Below, piece by piece: positions 25,485-35,577 of a stretch of DNA of 64,000 bases. Every line of letters begins with the position of its first letter. The stretch's first letter is position 1. The position numbers and the translations under genes were made by a program. Origin of the DNA: Leadbettera azotonutricia ZAS-9 (GTDB lineage Bacteria; Spirochaetota; Spirochaetia; Treponematales; Breznakiellaceae); NCBI RefSeq assembly GCF_000214355.1, contig NC_015577.1:3215389-3279388 (forward strand). The letters are read 5' to 3'. A model generated the notes under the pieces. It saw only the letters and a list, made by a program, of their open reading frames with translations, made no database searches and was not told where the DNA came from.

Positions 25485-25513
25485 GTGCAATAATACCATA
25501 TTGGAGGATAATT

Positions 25514-25885
25514 ATGGATGTGCCAGAGAATTTGAAGTTTACCAAATCCCACGAATGGGTAAAATCCCTTGAAGGGGGAATCGTAGAAATCGGCCTTACC
25601 GATTTTGCCCAATCCGAGCTTGGCGATATCGTATTCGTCAACCTGCCCAAGGCAGGGGATGTATTGAAAGCCGGGACTTCCTTTGCCGATGTGGAATCGG
25701 TAAAAGCGGTGTCCGATATTTACAGCCCCTTGAACGGAACCGTAAAGGAAGCCAACCAACAGGTGCTGGATCACCCCGAATCAATCAATTCCGCCCCTTA
25801 CGAGGCCTGGCTCATAAGAGCCCAGGGGGATATTCCCGCAGGGGGATTGCTCTCCCCTGCCGAATACAAAGCCCTTCTGGGCTAA
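25514..25885 (+). CDS. gcvH: Glycine cleavage system H protein
   Basis: This 123-residue carrier has the lipoylation site in DVESVKAVSDIYSPLNG (Lys62 or close). The fold-typical start FTKSHEWVKSLEGG is also present. It shuttles the aminomethyl group from P to T protein and electrons to the L protein. The length is standard, and GGAGGA precedes the ATG. It lies 29 bp after gcvT and 9 bp before gcvPA. No lipoamide dehydrogenase (L protein) gene is in the window. Confidence 0.97.
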   Translation: MDVPENLKFTKSHEWVKSLEGGIVEIGLTDFAQSELGDIVFVNLPKAGDVLKAGTSFADVESVKAVSDIYSPLNGTVKEANQQVLDHPESINSAPYEAWLIRAQGDIPAGGLLSPAEYKALLG

Positions 25886-25894
25886 GGCAAGTTC

Positions 25895-27217
25895 ATGGGC
25901 TCATATATACCGAATACCGAAACTGATCGGAGCGAAATGCTTGCCGCCATGGGGCGGAAATCCATCGATGAATTATTCGCCAACATACCCGAAAATGTCA
26001 GGATAAAAGATTTAAACATTCCCAAAGGCATGGCGGAACTTGATGTGACACGGGCAATTGCTTCTTTGGCAGGGGAAAATAAAATTTTTTCTGTCGTTTT
26101 TCGGGGAGCCGGGGCGTATAAACATTATATCCCTGCGGCGGTTAAGCGTATTACTGCTAATGAAACATTTACCACTGCGTACACCCCTTATCAGGCAGAA
26201 ATAAGCCAGGGTATACTCCAGTCAATTTTCGAGTATCAGACCATGATCTGCGAACTCACAGGCATGGATGCGGCCAATGCCTCTGTGTACGATGGCGCCA
26301 GCGCTGCTGCCGAAGCAATGAATATGTGCAGGGACAGGGGAAAGAACAACATCTATGTTTCCGGGACTGCCCATCCCCAGGTGATAGAAACTATCCGTAC
26401 CTACTGCTTTGGCTATGGCATCCCCGTCATCATGATTCCGAAAAACACAGACGGGAAGACAGATTTGACAGCCCTTAAAAATCTTCTTGCAGATGACAAG
26501 GCAGCTGCCGGTATCTATATTCAAAGCCCCAATTTCTTTGGCCTTGTTGAGGACATTCCCGGCGCTTCAGAAATCGCCCATGCCAATGGCGCGCTTTTGG
26601 CAACAGGGGTAAACCCCATCTCCCTGGGGCTTCTGGAAAGCCCCGGCGCATTGGGCGCCGACATTGCCCTTGGCGAGGGTCAGCCCCTAGGAATGCCCCT
26701 GGCCTGGGGCGGACCCTACCTGGGTTTCATTGCCTGCAAGAACAGCCTGATGCGAAAACTCCCTGGGAGGATCGTGGGCGAGACCACCGACACTAAAGGC
26801 GAACGCGCTTTTGTCCTTACCCTTCAGGCAAGGGAGCAGCACATACGCCGCGAGAAAGCCTCCAGCAATATCTGTTCCAACGAAGCCCACTGCGCCCTGA
26901 CCGCAGCGGTTTATCTTTCGGTTATGGGCGAAGAAGGTTTTGCCGAGGCTGCCCGCCAATGCCATTCCAAGGCAATTTATACAGCAAAACAAATCTCGGC
27001 TATTTCGGGGTATTCTCTCGTCTACGATGGCGAATTCTTCAATGAATTTGTTACCCAATGCCCGGATACGGAAAAAGCCCTCAAGGTTTTGGAAAAAGAC
27101 GGCATACTGGGGGGTTATCCCCTTGGCAAAAGCCAATTGCTTTGGTGCGTTACAGAACTTAACACCAAAGATGAAATTGACAGAATGGCATGCATATTGA
27201 AGGAAGCCACCTTATGA
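25895..27217 (+). CDS. gcvPA: Glycine dehydrogenase (decarboxylating) subunit 1
   Basis: This 440-residue subunit is the N-terminal half of the split P protein. Landmarks are YIPNTETDRSEMLAAMG, AYTPYQAEISQGILQSIFEYQTMICELTGMDAANASVYDGA (about 95-135) and LGEGQPLGMPLAWGGPYLGF. It works as a heterotetramer with GcvPB and decarboxylates glycine with PLP. Its stop overlaps the gcvPB start (ATGA). The split form is common outside proteobacteria and plants. Confidence 0.96.
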   Translation: MGSYIPNTETDRSEMLAAMGRKSIDELFANIPENVRIKDLNIPKGMAELDVTRAIASLAGENKIFSVVFRGAGAYKHYIPAAVKRITANETFTTAYTPYQAEISQGILQSIFEYQTMICELTGMDAANASVYDGASAAAEAMNMCRDRGKNNIYVSGTAHPQVIETIRTYCFGYGIPVIMIPKNTDGKTDLTALKNLLADDKAAAGIYIQSPNFFGLVEDIPGASEIAHANGALLATGVNPISLGLLESPGALGADIALGEGQPLGMPLAWGGPYLGFIACKNSLMRKLPGRIVGETTDTKGERAFVLTLQAREQHIRREKASSNICSNEAHCALTAAVYLSVMGEEGFAEAARQCHSKAIYTAKQISAISGYSLVYDGEFFNEFVTQCPDTEKALKVLEKDGILGGYPLGKSQLLWCVTELNTKDEIDRMACILKEATL

Positions 27218-28629
27218 AACTGATATTCGAAAAAAGCAGACCCGGAAGAGGCTGCAGCATACTGCCCCCCTGTGATGTGCCTGAAGCATCAATCCCACAA
27301 AGCCTTGCAAGAAAGAAACCAGCCGGTCTCCCCTGTCTTGATGAAAATGAAATTTCCCGCCATTACAGCACCTTGGCAAAACGCAGCTTTGGTGTTAATG
27401 ACGGATTCTATCCACTTGGCTCATGCACCATGAAGTACAACCCCAAGGTCAATGAAGAGCTTGCCCGCCTTCCCGGCTTTACCGATATACACCCCCTGCA
27501 GGATGCATGCACGGTACAGGGCTGCCTCAGGATCTTGGATCTGGCGGCCTCTTATCTCAATGAAATTTCCGGCATGGATGCCATGAGTTTTCAGCCCGCA
27601 GCAGGCGCCCATGGCGAATTGACGGGCCTTCTCCTCTTCAAACGCTATCATCAAAGCCGGGGGGACAGTGCCAGGACAAAGATAATCATTCCCGACAGCG
27701 CCCATGGCACAAATCCTGCAAGCGCCGCCATGGCAGGATTCGAAGTAGTAAACATACCTTCCGGTGCAGACGGTTGTGTCGATCTTGCAGCATTAAAGGC
27801 CGTACTCGGCCCTGATACCGCAGGCCTCATGCTTACCAATCCCAACACGGTGGGGATATTCGATCCCAATATTACTGAAATCACCCGCCTTGTTCATGAA
27901 GCAGGGGGGCTCAATTATTATGACGGCGCCAATCTCAATGCCATCATGGGCATAGTCCGTCCCGGAGACATGGGTTTTGACGTGGTGCACCTTAATCTCC
28001 ACAAATCTTTTTCCACCCCCCATGGAGGCGGAGGCCCAGGCTCGGGCGCAGTAGGCTGCGAGAAAAACCTTGCCCCCTTCCTGCCCCGCTCGGGAACAGA
28101 GCTTGAAGTTGCAGGTCAAGCCCAGAGCATAGGCAGGGTACGGGCATTCAACGGAAATTTCCTCATTGTAGTCAGGGCCGCGGCCTATCTTCTCACTCTG
28201 GGCAAAGAAGGCATTCCGGATGTTGCAAAGAACGCAGTGCTCAACGCCAACTACCTTATGGAAAAGATCAGGGGAAAATTCCCTCCGGCATACGAAGGCC
28301 CCTGCATGCATGAATTCGTTATTTCTGTTGAAAAACTTAAGGAGACTCATGGCGTTTCTGCTCTGGATATTGCCAAAGCCCTGCAGGACAGGGGCATGCA
28401 CCCGCCTACGATCTACTTCCCCCTCATCGTGCACGAAGCCCTCATGGTAGAGCCTACGGAAACAGAATCGAAGGAAACCCTGGACGATGCGGCTCGAACT
28501 TTCCTTTCCCTCTTTGATGAGGCCGAAAAGCATCCCGAAAGCCTCCATGCCGCGCCTATGAATTCAGCAATAGGCCGTCCCGACGATGTAAAGGCAGCGC
28601 GGCAGCCAGTGTTGAGATTCAGATGCTGA
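27214..28629 (+). CDS. gcvPB: Glycine dehydrogenase (decarboxylating) subunit 2
   Basis: This 471-residue subunit carries the PLP-binding lysine in VVHLNLHKSFSTPHGGGGPGSG (Lys about 265). Further markers are FYPLGSCTMKYNPKVNE and FQPAAGAHGELTGLL. The start MKLIFEKSRPG at 27214 overlaps the gcvPA stop and is preferred to a frame 8 codons longer. It ends the riboswitch-controlled operon; tcdA follows after 18 bp and could be read through. Confidence 0.96.
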   Translation: MKLIFEKSRPGRGCSILPPCDVPEASIPQSLARKKPAGLPCLDENEISRHYSTLAKRSFGVNDGFYPLGSCTMKYNPKVNEELARLPGFTDIHPLQDACTVQGCLRILDLAASYLNEISGMDAMSFQPAAGAHGELTGLLLFKRYHQSRGDSARTKIIIPDSAHGTNPASAAMAGFEVVNIPSGADGCVDLAALKAVLGPDTAGLMLTNPNTVGIFDPNITEITRLVHEAGGLNYYDGANLNAIMGIVRPGDMGFDVVHLNLHKSFSTPHGGGGPGSGAVGCEKNLAPFLPRSGTELEVAGQAQSIGRVRAFNGNFLIVVRAAAYLLTLGKEGIPDVAKNAVLNANYLMEKIRGKFPPAYEGPCMHEFVISVEKLKETHGVSALDIAKALQDRGMHPPTIYFPLIVHEALMVEPTETESKETLDDAARTFLSLFDEAEKHPESLHAAPMNSAIGRPDDVKAARQPVLRFRC

Positions 28630-28647
28630 TTGAGGTACAATGAATCA

Positions 28648-29472
28648 ATGGTCATCAATCCAAGTTTTCAGCGCCTTGCCCTTCTCACAGGCCTCGATAC
28701 CGCAAAAGCTATTGCCCGTACAAAAGTGATGGTCTTCGGAGTCGGAGGCGTGGGAAGCTGGTGCGCCGAAGCTTTGGTGCGTTCAGGAATCGGCAGTGTT
28801 ACAATCATTGATTCAGATACGGTATGCGTTACCAATATTAACCGCCAGGTGCAGGCCACTAGTTCTACTGTGGGCCAAATGAAGACCGAGGTCCTGGAAA
28901 AGCGGCTTAAGGAAATCAACCCTGGCTGCGAAATAATTTCCATACCAAAAGTTTTTTCCAGGCAGGATCGAAGCCTCGAAGAAACCGCAGAAGCCTATGG
29001 CATTGGAAACGCCGATTATATTATCGATGCCATAGACAGCCTTACCAATAAGCTCGATCTTATTGAGACCACAGCGGTAACAGGGGTGAAGCTCTTTTCA
29101 TCCATGGGAATGGCGCAGAAACTCGATCCTACCCGGCTCAAGACCGCCGATGTTTGGGAGACCGAAGGCTGTCCCTTGGCAAGGCTGGTCCGGCAGGGCC
29201 TGAGGAAGCGGGGCTTTGAAGGCCATTTTATTACTGTGTTCAGCGCCGAACAGCTTCCCCAAAAGAATGAAATCCCTGTGGTTTGCGGATCAGGCAAATG
29301 CCTCTGTCCTGAAAGGGACCGCTCTGATCCCAATGCGCCTGTAGAATGGTGCAGCAGCAAGAAAATAATCAACGGCAGCGCAGTTCCTGTTACCGCTTCT
29401 GCGGGGATGATTTTGGCAAGCCTGGTGATCCGGGACGTCTACGATCGCTTTGCCAACACGGAGACTCCGTGA
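28648..29472 (+). CDS. tcdA: tRNA threonylcarbamoyladenosine dehydratase (TcdA-like, E1 fold)
   Basis: This 274-residue protein has the nucleotide-binding VFGVGGVGSWCAEALVRSG (about 30-48), DSDTVCVTNINRQ and YIIDAIDSLTNKLDLI segments of the ThiF/MoeB/E1 superfamily. The overall pattern fits TcdA, which cyclises t6A37 in tRNAs. The start MVINPSFQRL follows TcdA homologues; a TTG six codons upstream is less likely. The GTG of the TtcA-like gene overlaps its TGA, so two tRNA-modifying enzymes are coupled. Confidence 0.88.
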   Translation: MVINPSFQRLALLTGLDTAKAIARTKVMVFGVGGVGSWCAEALVRSGIGSVTIIDSDTVCVTNINRQVQATSSTVGQMKTEVLEKRLKEINPGCEIISIPKVFSRQDRSLEETAEAYGIGNADYIIDAIDSLTNKLDLIETTAVTGVKLFSSMGMAQKLDPTRLKTADVWETEGCPLARLVRQGLRKRGFEGHFITVFSAEQLPQKNEIPVVCGSGKCLCPERDRSDPNAPVEWCSSKKIINGSAVPVTASAGMILASLVIRDVYDRFANTETP

Positions 29473-30233
29473 GCCACCGCTTTTTGCGCAGGGCCGGGGC
29501 CCAGGAAATAGTACAAAAACTAACTGCCAAGGCCATACTTGAACGGAAACTCATTGAGGAAGGGGATCGCATACTCATTGCGGTTTCTGGGGGCAAGGAT
29601 TCCACCGTTCTCGCCTGGGCGCTTTCGAGCCTGCGGCCCCTGCTGAAAATAAACTATGATCTTGCGGGCTTTCACATCTCAAGCGATTTCTGCGCATGCT
29701 GCAAAAAATCCATACTGAGCCAAAGGCTTGAAGAATGGGGCGTGCCTTTTACGGATCTTTCAGTTCCCATCATAGGCAGGCTTAAGCCCGGCCGCAAAAT
29801 GAATTGTTACTGGTGCTCTACCCAGCGGCGCACAGAGCTTCTGCGATATGCCATGGAACATGGCTTCAATAAGATTGCCCTGGGCCACCACCTGGACGAT
29901 ATAATTGAAACATTTTTTATGAACATGGCAGACAAAGGCACGCTCCTGGCCATGCCCATGCTCCTCCGTTACCGCAAATATCCTGTAAGCCTTATACGGC
30001 CTCTGGGCTATGTGGAAGAACAGCAAATAATAGCATGCGCCGAGGAAAAGGAAATTCTCAAAGCAGCCTGCACCTGCCCTTTCGGCATCAATTCCAAACG
30101 CAGGGACATACGGAAGCGCATTGCGGATTTTACAAATAATTCAAGCGCGGTAAAGCGCAGGATCATTATGGCCCTATCTCAAGGCAGTAACGATCTACTG
30201 GCAGAATCCGCTGGCGAAAAAGGAAAAATATAG
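29469..30233 (+). CDS. TtcA-like PP-loop tRNA sulfurtransferase family protein
   Basis: This 254-residue protein has the PP-loop ILIAVSGGKDSTVLAWAL (about 33-50), a CACCKKS segment and CYWCSTQRRTELLRYA (CxxC) followed by KIALGHHLDDIIETFFMNM. These are the marks of the TtcA/TtuA group, which thiolate tRNA using an Fe-S cluster. The GTG start overlaps the tcdA stop and has GGAG upstream, so the longer upstream frame within tcdA is rejected. Whether it thiolates C32 as TtcA does or another base is not resolved. Confidence 0.87.
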   Translation: MSHRFLRRAGAQEIVQKLTAKAILERKLIEEGDRILIAVSGGKDSTVLAWALSSLRPLLKINYDLAGFHISSDFCACCKKSILSQRLEEWGVPFTDLSVPIIGRLKPGRKMNCYWCSTQRRTELLRYAMEHGFNKIALGHHLDDIIETFFMNMADKGTLLAMPMLLRYRKYPVSLIRPLGYVEEQQIIACAEEKEILKAACTCPFGINSKRRDIRKRIADFTNNSSAVKRRIIMALSQGSNDLLAESAGEKGKI

Positions 30234-30234
30234 T

Positions 30235-31020
30235 ATGAAGATAATTGATATTGGCATTAATCTGATGCATTCGTCATTCAAATCCGACAGGGAAGAAGTC
30301 ATACGTCAGGCCGAATCCCTGGGCGTCTCACCTCTCATCATCACCGGTACCGGAGAAAAGGCCAGCAGGGAAGCTTTGCAATATGCCGCTTCCATGCCGG
30401 GGAAACTCTACGCCACCGCCGGTGTGCATCCCCACGAAGCGCGGCTTTGCAATGACAGGACAATTGCGAATCTTAAAGAATTGGCAATTAAATACAAGGC
30501 TTTAGCCATAGGCGAATGCGGCCTGGACTACAACCGGGATTTCTCTCCCCGGGACATTCAGCGCACGTGGTTCGAAAAGCAGATTGAATTGGCCGTAGAG
30601 CTTCAGCTTCCCCTCTTCCTCCACGAGCGTGATGCCTTCCCTGATTTCAGTTCCCTGCTTAAAAAATATGTGGGCAAGGTTCCTGCCATGGTAGTGCATT
30701 GCTTTACAGGTAGCGAAGAAGCGCTTGAAAAATACCTTGACCTGGGCTGCTACATAGGGCTCACGGGCTGGATATGCGACGAAAGGCGGGGTACGCATTT
30801 GGCAAATCTCGTAAGGAAGATCCCCGCAGATAAACTCATGATAGAAACCGACGCGCCTTTTATACTTCCCCGGGATCTTCCGTTTAAGGTAACAGGGAGA
30901 CGCAACGAACCGAAATACCTTCCCCATATTGCAGAAACCATTGCCCGCCATACAGGTAAAGATCCCGAACAGCTTGCCAAAGAAACATTTGACAATACGA
31001 AGCGTTTTTTCGGCATATAA
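30235..31020 (+). CDS. tatD: TatD-family metal-dependent hydrolase
   Basis: This 261-residue protein starts MKIIDIGINLMHSSF. It has the family motifs ATAGVHPHEA, AIGECGLDYNRDFSPRDIQRTWFEKQIELAVELQLPLFLHERDA (about 87-130), MVVHCFTGS and LMIETDAPFILP. The metal-binding His and Asp residues are in place. TatD proteins are 3'-5' exonucleases/DNases with roles in DNA repair or RNA turnover. It begins one base after the TtcA-like gene. The first metal pair is D-x-G-I-N rather than the usual DxHxH, a variant seen in some members. Confidence 0.92.
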   Translation: MKIIDIGINLMHSSFKSDREEVIRQAESLGVSPLIITGTGEKASREALQYAASMPGKLYATAGVHPHEARLCNDRTIANLKELAIKYKALAIGECGLDYNRDFSPRDIQRTWFEKQIELAVELQLPLFLHERDAFPDFSSLLKKYVGKVPAMVVHCFTGSEEALEKYLDLGCYIGLTGWICDERRGTHLANLVRKIPADKLMIETDAPFILPRDLPFKVTGRRNEPKYLPHIAETIARHTGKDPEQLAKETFDNTKRFFGI

Positions 31021-31022
31021 TT

Positions 31023-32183
31023 ATGGCGGAAAGCAAGTACCATATCAAAATCCATACGTCTATCACCGAAATACCGGCGCAGCTCTGGAACAGTTTGGTT
31101 ACCCCCGATACAGTCCCCTTTCTCGAATGGGAATGGCTTGCGGCTTTGGAAGAATCGGGAAGCATAGCCCCTGAAACCGGCTGGCAGCCTCTCCACTTCT
31201 GTTTATGGGAGAGTGAAAAGCTTATAGCTGCTGCGCCATTTTATCTTAAAGCCAACAGCGATGGCGAATATGTGTACGATTACTTTTGGGCAGAAGCCGC
31301 AGCTTCCATGAAGAGGCAATGGTATCCCAAGCTGGTAGGAACTGTGGCTGCCACTCCCGCAGAAGGTTACCGTTTCCTCTTTGCCTCGGGTATTGACAGT
31401 AAAACTGCAAGCGCGATAATACTTGATGCGGCAGAATCTTTCTGCAGGAAAAACGGCATTGTAAGCCTCAATATTCTCTTCGCCGATCCTGAATGGGCTA
31501 AAGATCTAAGCAGCCTGGGATTTATGCCATGGGAACACTCGCACTTTCTCTGGAAAAACCCCGGGTCCCGCAGTTTCGACGATTACCTTGCATTGTTTTC
31601 AAAAAACCAGCGGAAAAATATCAAAAAAGAATACCGCAGCCCTGCAGAACAAGGGGTAACAATCAAAATTGTGACAGGTGAAGAAGCAAAAGAAGAACAT
31701 TACCGGAAAATGTTTGAACTTTTCACGCTTACCAATGATAAATTCATACCCTGGGATGCCCGCTGGGTAAACGAAGATTTTTTCCTAAGCCTCGAAAAGA
31801 CCTACCGCAAGGGGACTGCCTTTGTGGAGTCCAGCCGTAATGGCAGGATTATTGCCCTGGCATTCCTGGTCCGCAAGGGCGGCCGTATCTGGGGGCGTTT
31901 CTGGGGCGCTTATGAAGAAGTAAAGAACCTCCACTTTGCGGCCTGTTATTACACTCCTATGGAGTGGTGCATCAGGGAAAGGATACATTTTTTCGATCCC
32001 GGCGCAGGATCGCCTCATAAGATACGTAGGGGCTTTAAGTCGGTAATTGACAGAAGCTGGCATAAATTTTTTGACCCTTCATTGGAAAGGCTCTTCAAGG
32101 GAAATATAGCCAATGTCAATCACTATGAAGAAGAAAACAGGCGTCTCCTCAATGCAGAGCTGCCCTTTAAACAGCTCGAATAG
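31023..32183 (+). CDS. FemAB-like acyltransferase (PF04339, DUF482)
   Basis: This 386-residue protein contains PFLEWEWLAALEESGSIAPETGW, then KNQRKNIKKEYRSPAEQGVTI and a C-terminal FDPGAGSPHKIRRGFK. These match the DUF482 branch of the FemAB/GNAT superfamily, annotated as peptidogalycan biosynthesis/recognition. FemAB proteins move aminoacyl groups from tRNA to peptidoglycan precursors; DUF482 members are not well characterised. It is two bases downstream of tatD, and its stop is 7 bp from the convergent hyuA stop. Confidence 0.85.
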   Translation: MAESKYHIKIHTSITEIPAQLWNSLVTPDTVPFLEWEWLAALEESGSIAPETGWQPLHFCLWESEKLIAAAPFYLKANSDGEYVYDYFWAEAAASMKRQWYPKLVGTVAATPAEGYRFLFASGIDSKTASAIILDAAESFCRKNGIVSLNILFADPEWAKDLSSLGFMPWEHSHFLWKNPGSRSFDDYLALFSKNQRKNIKKEYRSPAEQGVTIKIVTGEEAKEEHYRKMFELFTLTNDKFIPWDARWVNEDFFLSLEKTYRKGTAFVESSRNGRIIALAFLVRKGGRIWGRFWGAYEEVKNLHFAACYYTPMEWCIRERIHFFDPGAGSPHKIRRGFKSVIDRSWHKFFDPSLERLFKGNIANVNHYEEENRRLLNAELPFKQLE

Positions 32184-32190
32184 TCTTAAG

Positions 32191-34197
32191 CTAAAAACCC
32201 AAGCTACAGGCAGCATGGGCAGTAACTGTAGTGCCCAAGTGCACTGCCCCTCCCCTTGCAGAACCTTCATTCTTATGAAAATCACAGCTTACGGCAATTT
32301 CACCTTTTGCACCCCGCCTGACCGCTTCATCCATCGCGCCCGCCTTGGCTTCTTGAACTGCGAAATCCTCTGCTTCCCGAAGGGTTTTATATGAGATTTT
32401 GCGGTTATAGCCAAAAACTATATAACCCGTGATTCCCGCATTAGTGTAATTAGGCCGAATCTCTACAGAATAGGAGGCATAGATATTCCCAACTACCGCG
32501 CCCAAAGCATTGGCTACTTCAAAATGCTCAGGAATAAGCACCTTGGTACCCAGCAGTTTTGCTACATCATTCAAGAAAATATGAACAGGCGCACCGATGC
32601 CCACAAGGGTAAAATCAGTTTTAAAATCCAGGCCTAGCAGTTTATTTCCTTTCTTCGCAGCCTCATAACTTTGAAGGATAAAATATTCAGCCTCCCCATC
32701 CACGCCTTTTTTCATATAATGCTTGTCCTGATTCTCGAGAAGCATCTTTACAATATTTACATAAAGCCTGCGTTTTACTTCATCGTAAACCCTGTCGCAC
32801 AATTCCTGAGTGGAAATACCCAGATTATAAGCCATGTATTCAGCCCCCAGGAGAGAAGCCTCCCGGGAATAACTCGAAAAATCATTATTGATGTGCATGA
32901 TATCCGTAGGGGTAAGCCCGCAAATTTGAACCACTCCCTCTTTCAGCAGCCTGTCCATTTTAAAATTATAAATATCAGTGCCGCATGCAGCCGCCGCTTC
33001 CCTTATGGAAAGAGGGCCATTCTTCAAAGCTTCACAAAAGCGCAGTTCCGCTTCGGTGTAGCGGGCAGGGTCCTTAATAGTATTTGAAAGAATAAAGTGT
33101 TCATGAAGATAGAATGAATGGGCGGTATAATTTTCAACTAGCTTCTTCAAGTTTTCTATTACCCTTGGATCCTTTCTGCCCGCCACACAGAGGGGGACGA
33201 CCCGGTAATCTTCCAGGAAAAGATTGTCATATTTATAATGTATGGCTGTATCGCCCCCAAGGCCAAAGGTTTTGATATAGAAGCCGTGAACAAAAGTCCG
33301 CCACTTGCCAATGCTGACGCCATCAGTAACCCTTACCGGCATGCCGTCCTTGACCAGGGCAATATCGGTGGTAGTGCCCCCCATATCGACAATAACGCTG
33401 TTAGCCTCATTTGCAAGCCAGGTACCGCCTGCAACACTGGCAGCAGGGCCGCACAGCAATGTTTCCACGGGGCGCACAGAGGCAAACTCTTCGGACATAA
33501 GGCTGCCATCGCTTCGCATTATTACTATTGGCGCAGTAATACTGCGTTCTCCCATGGCTTTCTTTATCGCCAGTAGAAATTCTTTGATAACCGGAAAAAG
33601 CCTGGCATTAAGGAGAGTGCTCGACCCCCGCTGCAGGCAATTCAGTTCAGAAAAAAGTTCATACCCGCAGACCACAGGGATATCAAATTTACGCTTAAAG
33701 ACTTCCATGGCCTTCTTTTCGACTGCCGCGTTGTTCTTCATGGCAAAAATTTCTATGATCCCCGCTCCGTCAAGATGACCGAATTCTTTTTCGATTCCTT
33801 TTTCAAAAAGTTCCCAATCGAGTTCCCTGTCGATTTTTCCGGAAAAATGGGTAAAGCTTTCCTGGATGTAAATTTCATCAGAAGGCGGGAGGCCATACTG
33901 GCTGCCGAATTCGCCAATTACATCCTTGTCGCCCCCAAGGAATATAAGCTTTGCCCTGCCCCCCTTGTCCTCAACACAGGCATTGGTTGCCAGGGTAGTA
34001 GAAAGGGAAATAAGCCCCGCCTCCTTAACTCTGTCCGGGGGGAGCTTGTCCAGGGCTTCAAGTATCCCTATAGCCAGATCCTGCCTTGTGGTCAGGGCTT
34101 TGGCAGTCCCTAAAATCCTTTCCTCATTAAAATCATATATCACCGCATCAGTGTATGTACCGCCGGTATCGATGCCGATCCCTATTCTGCTGTCCAT
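32191..34197 (-). CDS. Hydantoinase/oxoprolinase family protein (HyuA-like)
   Basis: This 668-residue protein starts MDSRIGIGIDTGGTYTDAVIYD, the typical actin/HSP70-like ATP-binding start of the family. It continues with LSTTLATNACVEDKGGRAKL, VIVDMGGTTTDIALVKDG and GLGGDTAIHYKY. Members hydrolyse hydantoins or 5-oxoproline with ATP. No HyuB partner is adjacent, so it belongs to the stand-alone type with unknown substrate. The start at 34197 follows homologues, but no good ribosome site is visible; in-frame ATGs at 34218 and 34224 are alternatives. It is divergent from deoD. Confidence 0.88.
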   Translation of the reverse strand: MDSRIGIGIDTGGTYTDAVIYDFNEERILGTAKALTTRQDLAIGILEALDKLPPDRVKEAGLISLSTTLATNACVEDKGGRAKLIFLGGDKDVIGEFGSQYGLPPSDEIYIQESFTHFSGKIDRELDWELFEKGIEKEFGHLDGAGIIEIFAMKNNAAVEKKAMEVFKRKFDIPVVCGYELFSELNCLQRGSSTLLNARLFPVIKEFLLAIKKAMGERSITAPIVIMRSDGSLMSEEFASVRPVETLLCGPAASVAGGTWLANEANSVIVDMGGTTTDIALVKDGMPVRVTDGVSIGKWRTFVHGFYIKTFGLGGDTAIHYKYDNLFLEDYRVVPLCVAGRKDPRVIENLKKLVENYTAHSFYLHEHFILSNTIKDPARYTEAELRFCEALKNGPLSIREAAAACGTDIYNFKMDRLLKEGVVQICGLTPTDIMHINNDFSSYSREASLLGAEYMAYNLGISTQELCDRVYDEVKRRLYVNIVKMLLENQDKHYMKKGVDGEAEYFILQSYEAAKKGNKLLGLDFKTDFTLVGIGAPVHIFLNDVAKLLGTKVLIPEHFEVANALGAVVGNIYASYSVEIRPNYTNAGITGYIVFGYNRKISYKTLREAEDFAVQEAKAGAMDEAVRRGAKGEIAVSCDFHKNEGSARGGAVHLGTTVTAHAACSLGF

Positions 34198-34340
34198 AAA
34201 GAGAATATAAACCGCCATTCGCATAAATGTCCAGTTTACGCCATTAAAACATCGCATATCGCCCATTGCCGCCTTCACTTTTTCATCAATTTGAACCAAT
34301 ATAGAAGAAAGTATGCATCATTAAATTTACAGGAGTTGCC

Positions 34341-35045
34341 ATGTCCATACATATTGCAGCCAAAGCAGGAGAAATCGCTGACGCCATACTCCTCCCCGGA
34401 GATCCCCTGCGGGCAAAGTTCATCGCCGAAACCTTCCTCGAAAACCCAAAGCAGTACAACGAAGTGAGGAACATGTTCGGCTACACCGGAACCTACAAGG
34501 GCAAAAGAGTTTCAGTCCAGGGAACCGGCATGGGCATCCCCTCAATCTCGATATACGTGAACGAACTTTTTAAAGACTACGGCGTTAAACGTGCCATACG
34601 CATAGGCACCGCAGGCTCCATCCAGGAAAGCCTTAAAATCCGCGACCTGGTTATTGCCATGTCCGCCTGTACCGATTCAGGCGCCAACAGCATCCGCTTC
34701 GGGGGCCGCAATTTCGCCCCTACCGCCAGCTTCAACCTGGTCAAAAAAGCCTATGACACGGCGATCAGCAAAGGCTGGATTCCCGCCGTAGGCCCCGTGG
34801 TCTCATCCGATATGTTCTACACCGAAAACCCCGAAGAGTGGAAGCTCTGGGCCAAATACGGCTGCCTGGCTCTGGAAATGGAAGCCGCCGAGCTCTACAC
34901 CCTGGCCGCCAAATACGGCCGCGAAGCCCTTGCCCTCCTCACCATCTCCGACAGCCTCGTAAGCCACGAAATCACTACCCCCGAGGAGCGCCAAACCACC
35001 TTTACCCGCATGATGGAAGTAGCCCTGGAGACCGCCATATCCTGA
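34341..35045 (+). CDS. deoD: Purine-nucleoside phosphorylase, DeoD type
   Basis: This 234-residue enzyme splits purine nucleosides with phosphate for salvage. It starts [33 protein letters not shown] and has [25 protein letters not shown] and the C-terminal [16 protein letters not shown] and TISDSL segments. The length matches hexameric DeoD proteins (about 235). AGGAG lies upstream of the ATG. It is a single-gene unit, followed by tRNA-Leu(CAG). Confidence 0.97.
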   Translation: MSIHIAAKAGEIADAILLPGDPLRAKFIAETFLENPKQYNEVRNMFGYTGTYKGKRVSVQGTGMGIPSISIYVNELFKDYGVKRAIRIGTAGSIQESLKIRDLVIAMSACTDSGANSIRFGGRNFAPTASFNLVKKAYDTAISKGWIPAVGPVVSSDMFYTENPEEWKLWAKYGCLALEMEAAELYTLAAKYGREALALLTISDSLVSHEITTPEERQTTFTRMMEVALETAIS

Positions 35046-35114
35046 CAGCGGCAAACCGCGTTCTGCGTCCTGTTGACTTTTCAGGCTGTTTGCGGTAATT
35101 TATTAAAAATCATC

Positions 35115-35198
35115 GCCCAGATGGTGGAATTGGTAGACACGCTGGTTTCAGGTACCAGTGCCGTTAAAAGCATGGAAGTTCGAGTCTTCTTCTGGGCA
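35115..35198 (+). tRNA. tRNA-Leu (anticodon CAG)
   Basis: This 84-nt cloverleaf has acceptor stem GCCCAGA/TCTGGGC and discriminator A. The anticodon stem CTGGT/ACCAG has loop TTCAGGT, giving anticodon CAG. The T-arm carries GTTCGAGTC. The AT-richer island begins right downstream, so this tRNA could have served as an integration site, although I find no repeat of its 3' end at the other side of the island. Confidence 0.95.
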
Positions 35199-35200
35199 AT

Positions 35201-35240
35201 AAGTTAATTCCTTACGTTGTAAGGAATTAACTTATTTTTT
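35201..35240 (+). terminator. Terminator of tRNA-Leu(CAG)
   Basis: AAGTTAATTCCTTAC (35201-35215) pairs perfectly with 35219-35233 and is followed by ATTTTTT. It begins 3 nt after the tRNA. Confidence 0.9.
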
Positions 35241-35577
35241 TATCGTACCGAAAGCAGGTGATAAATATACGTTTAACCCATCGAGGATCATTTTAAGGGA
35301 GTAATTGGAGGTATTCCTCTTACTTACAAAATCTGATGGTCTGATATGTTTGCTTTTGTGATGGCGATGTTAAATCTATTTCTATGAGCAAACAGCCGCA
35401 GGCCGTATGAGTCCACTTGAGAAGTATGTTTAGAGATGTTGAAGGGAAGCGGGAAGTCAATATAGTACCACGAATAAGAGTCTGAGGGTGATGAATAGGT
35501 ATATTTTACCCTGTTGAGGCTAATTTAGCCAACTTAGACCTGATATTTCCTAGATAGTTCTCATAGAGACTGGCTCA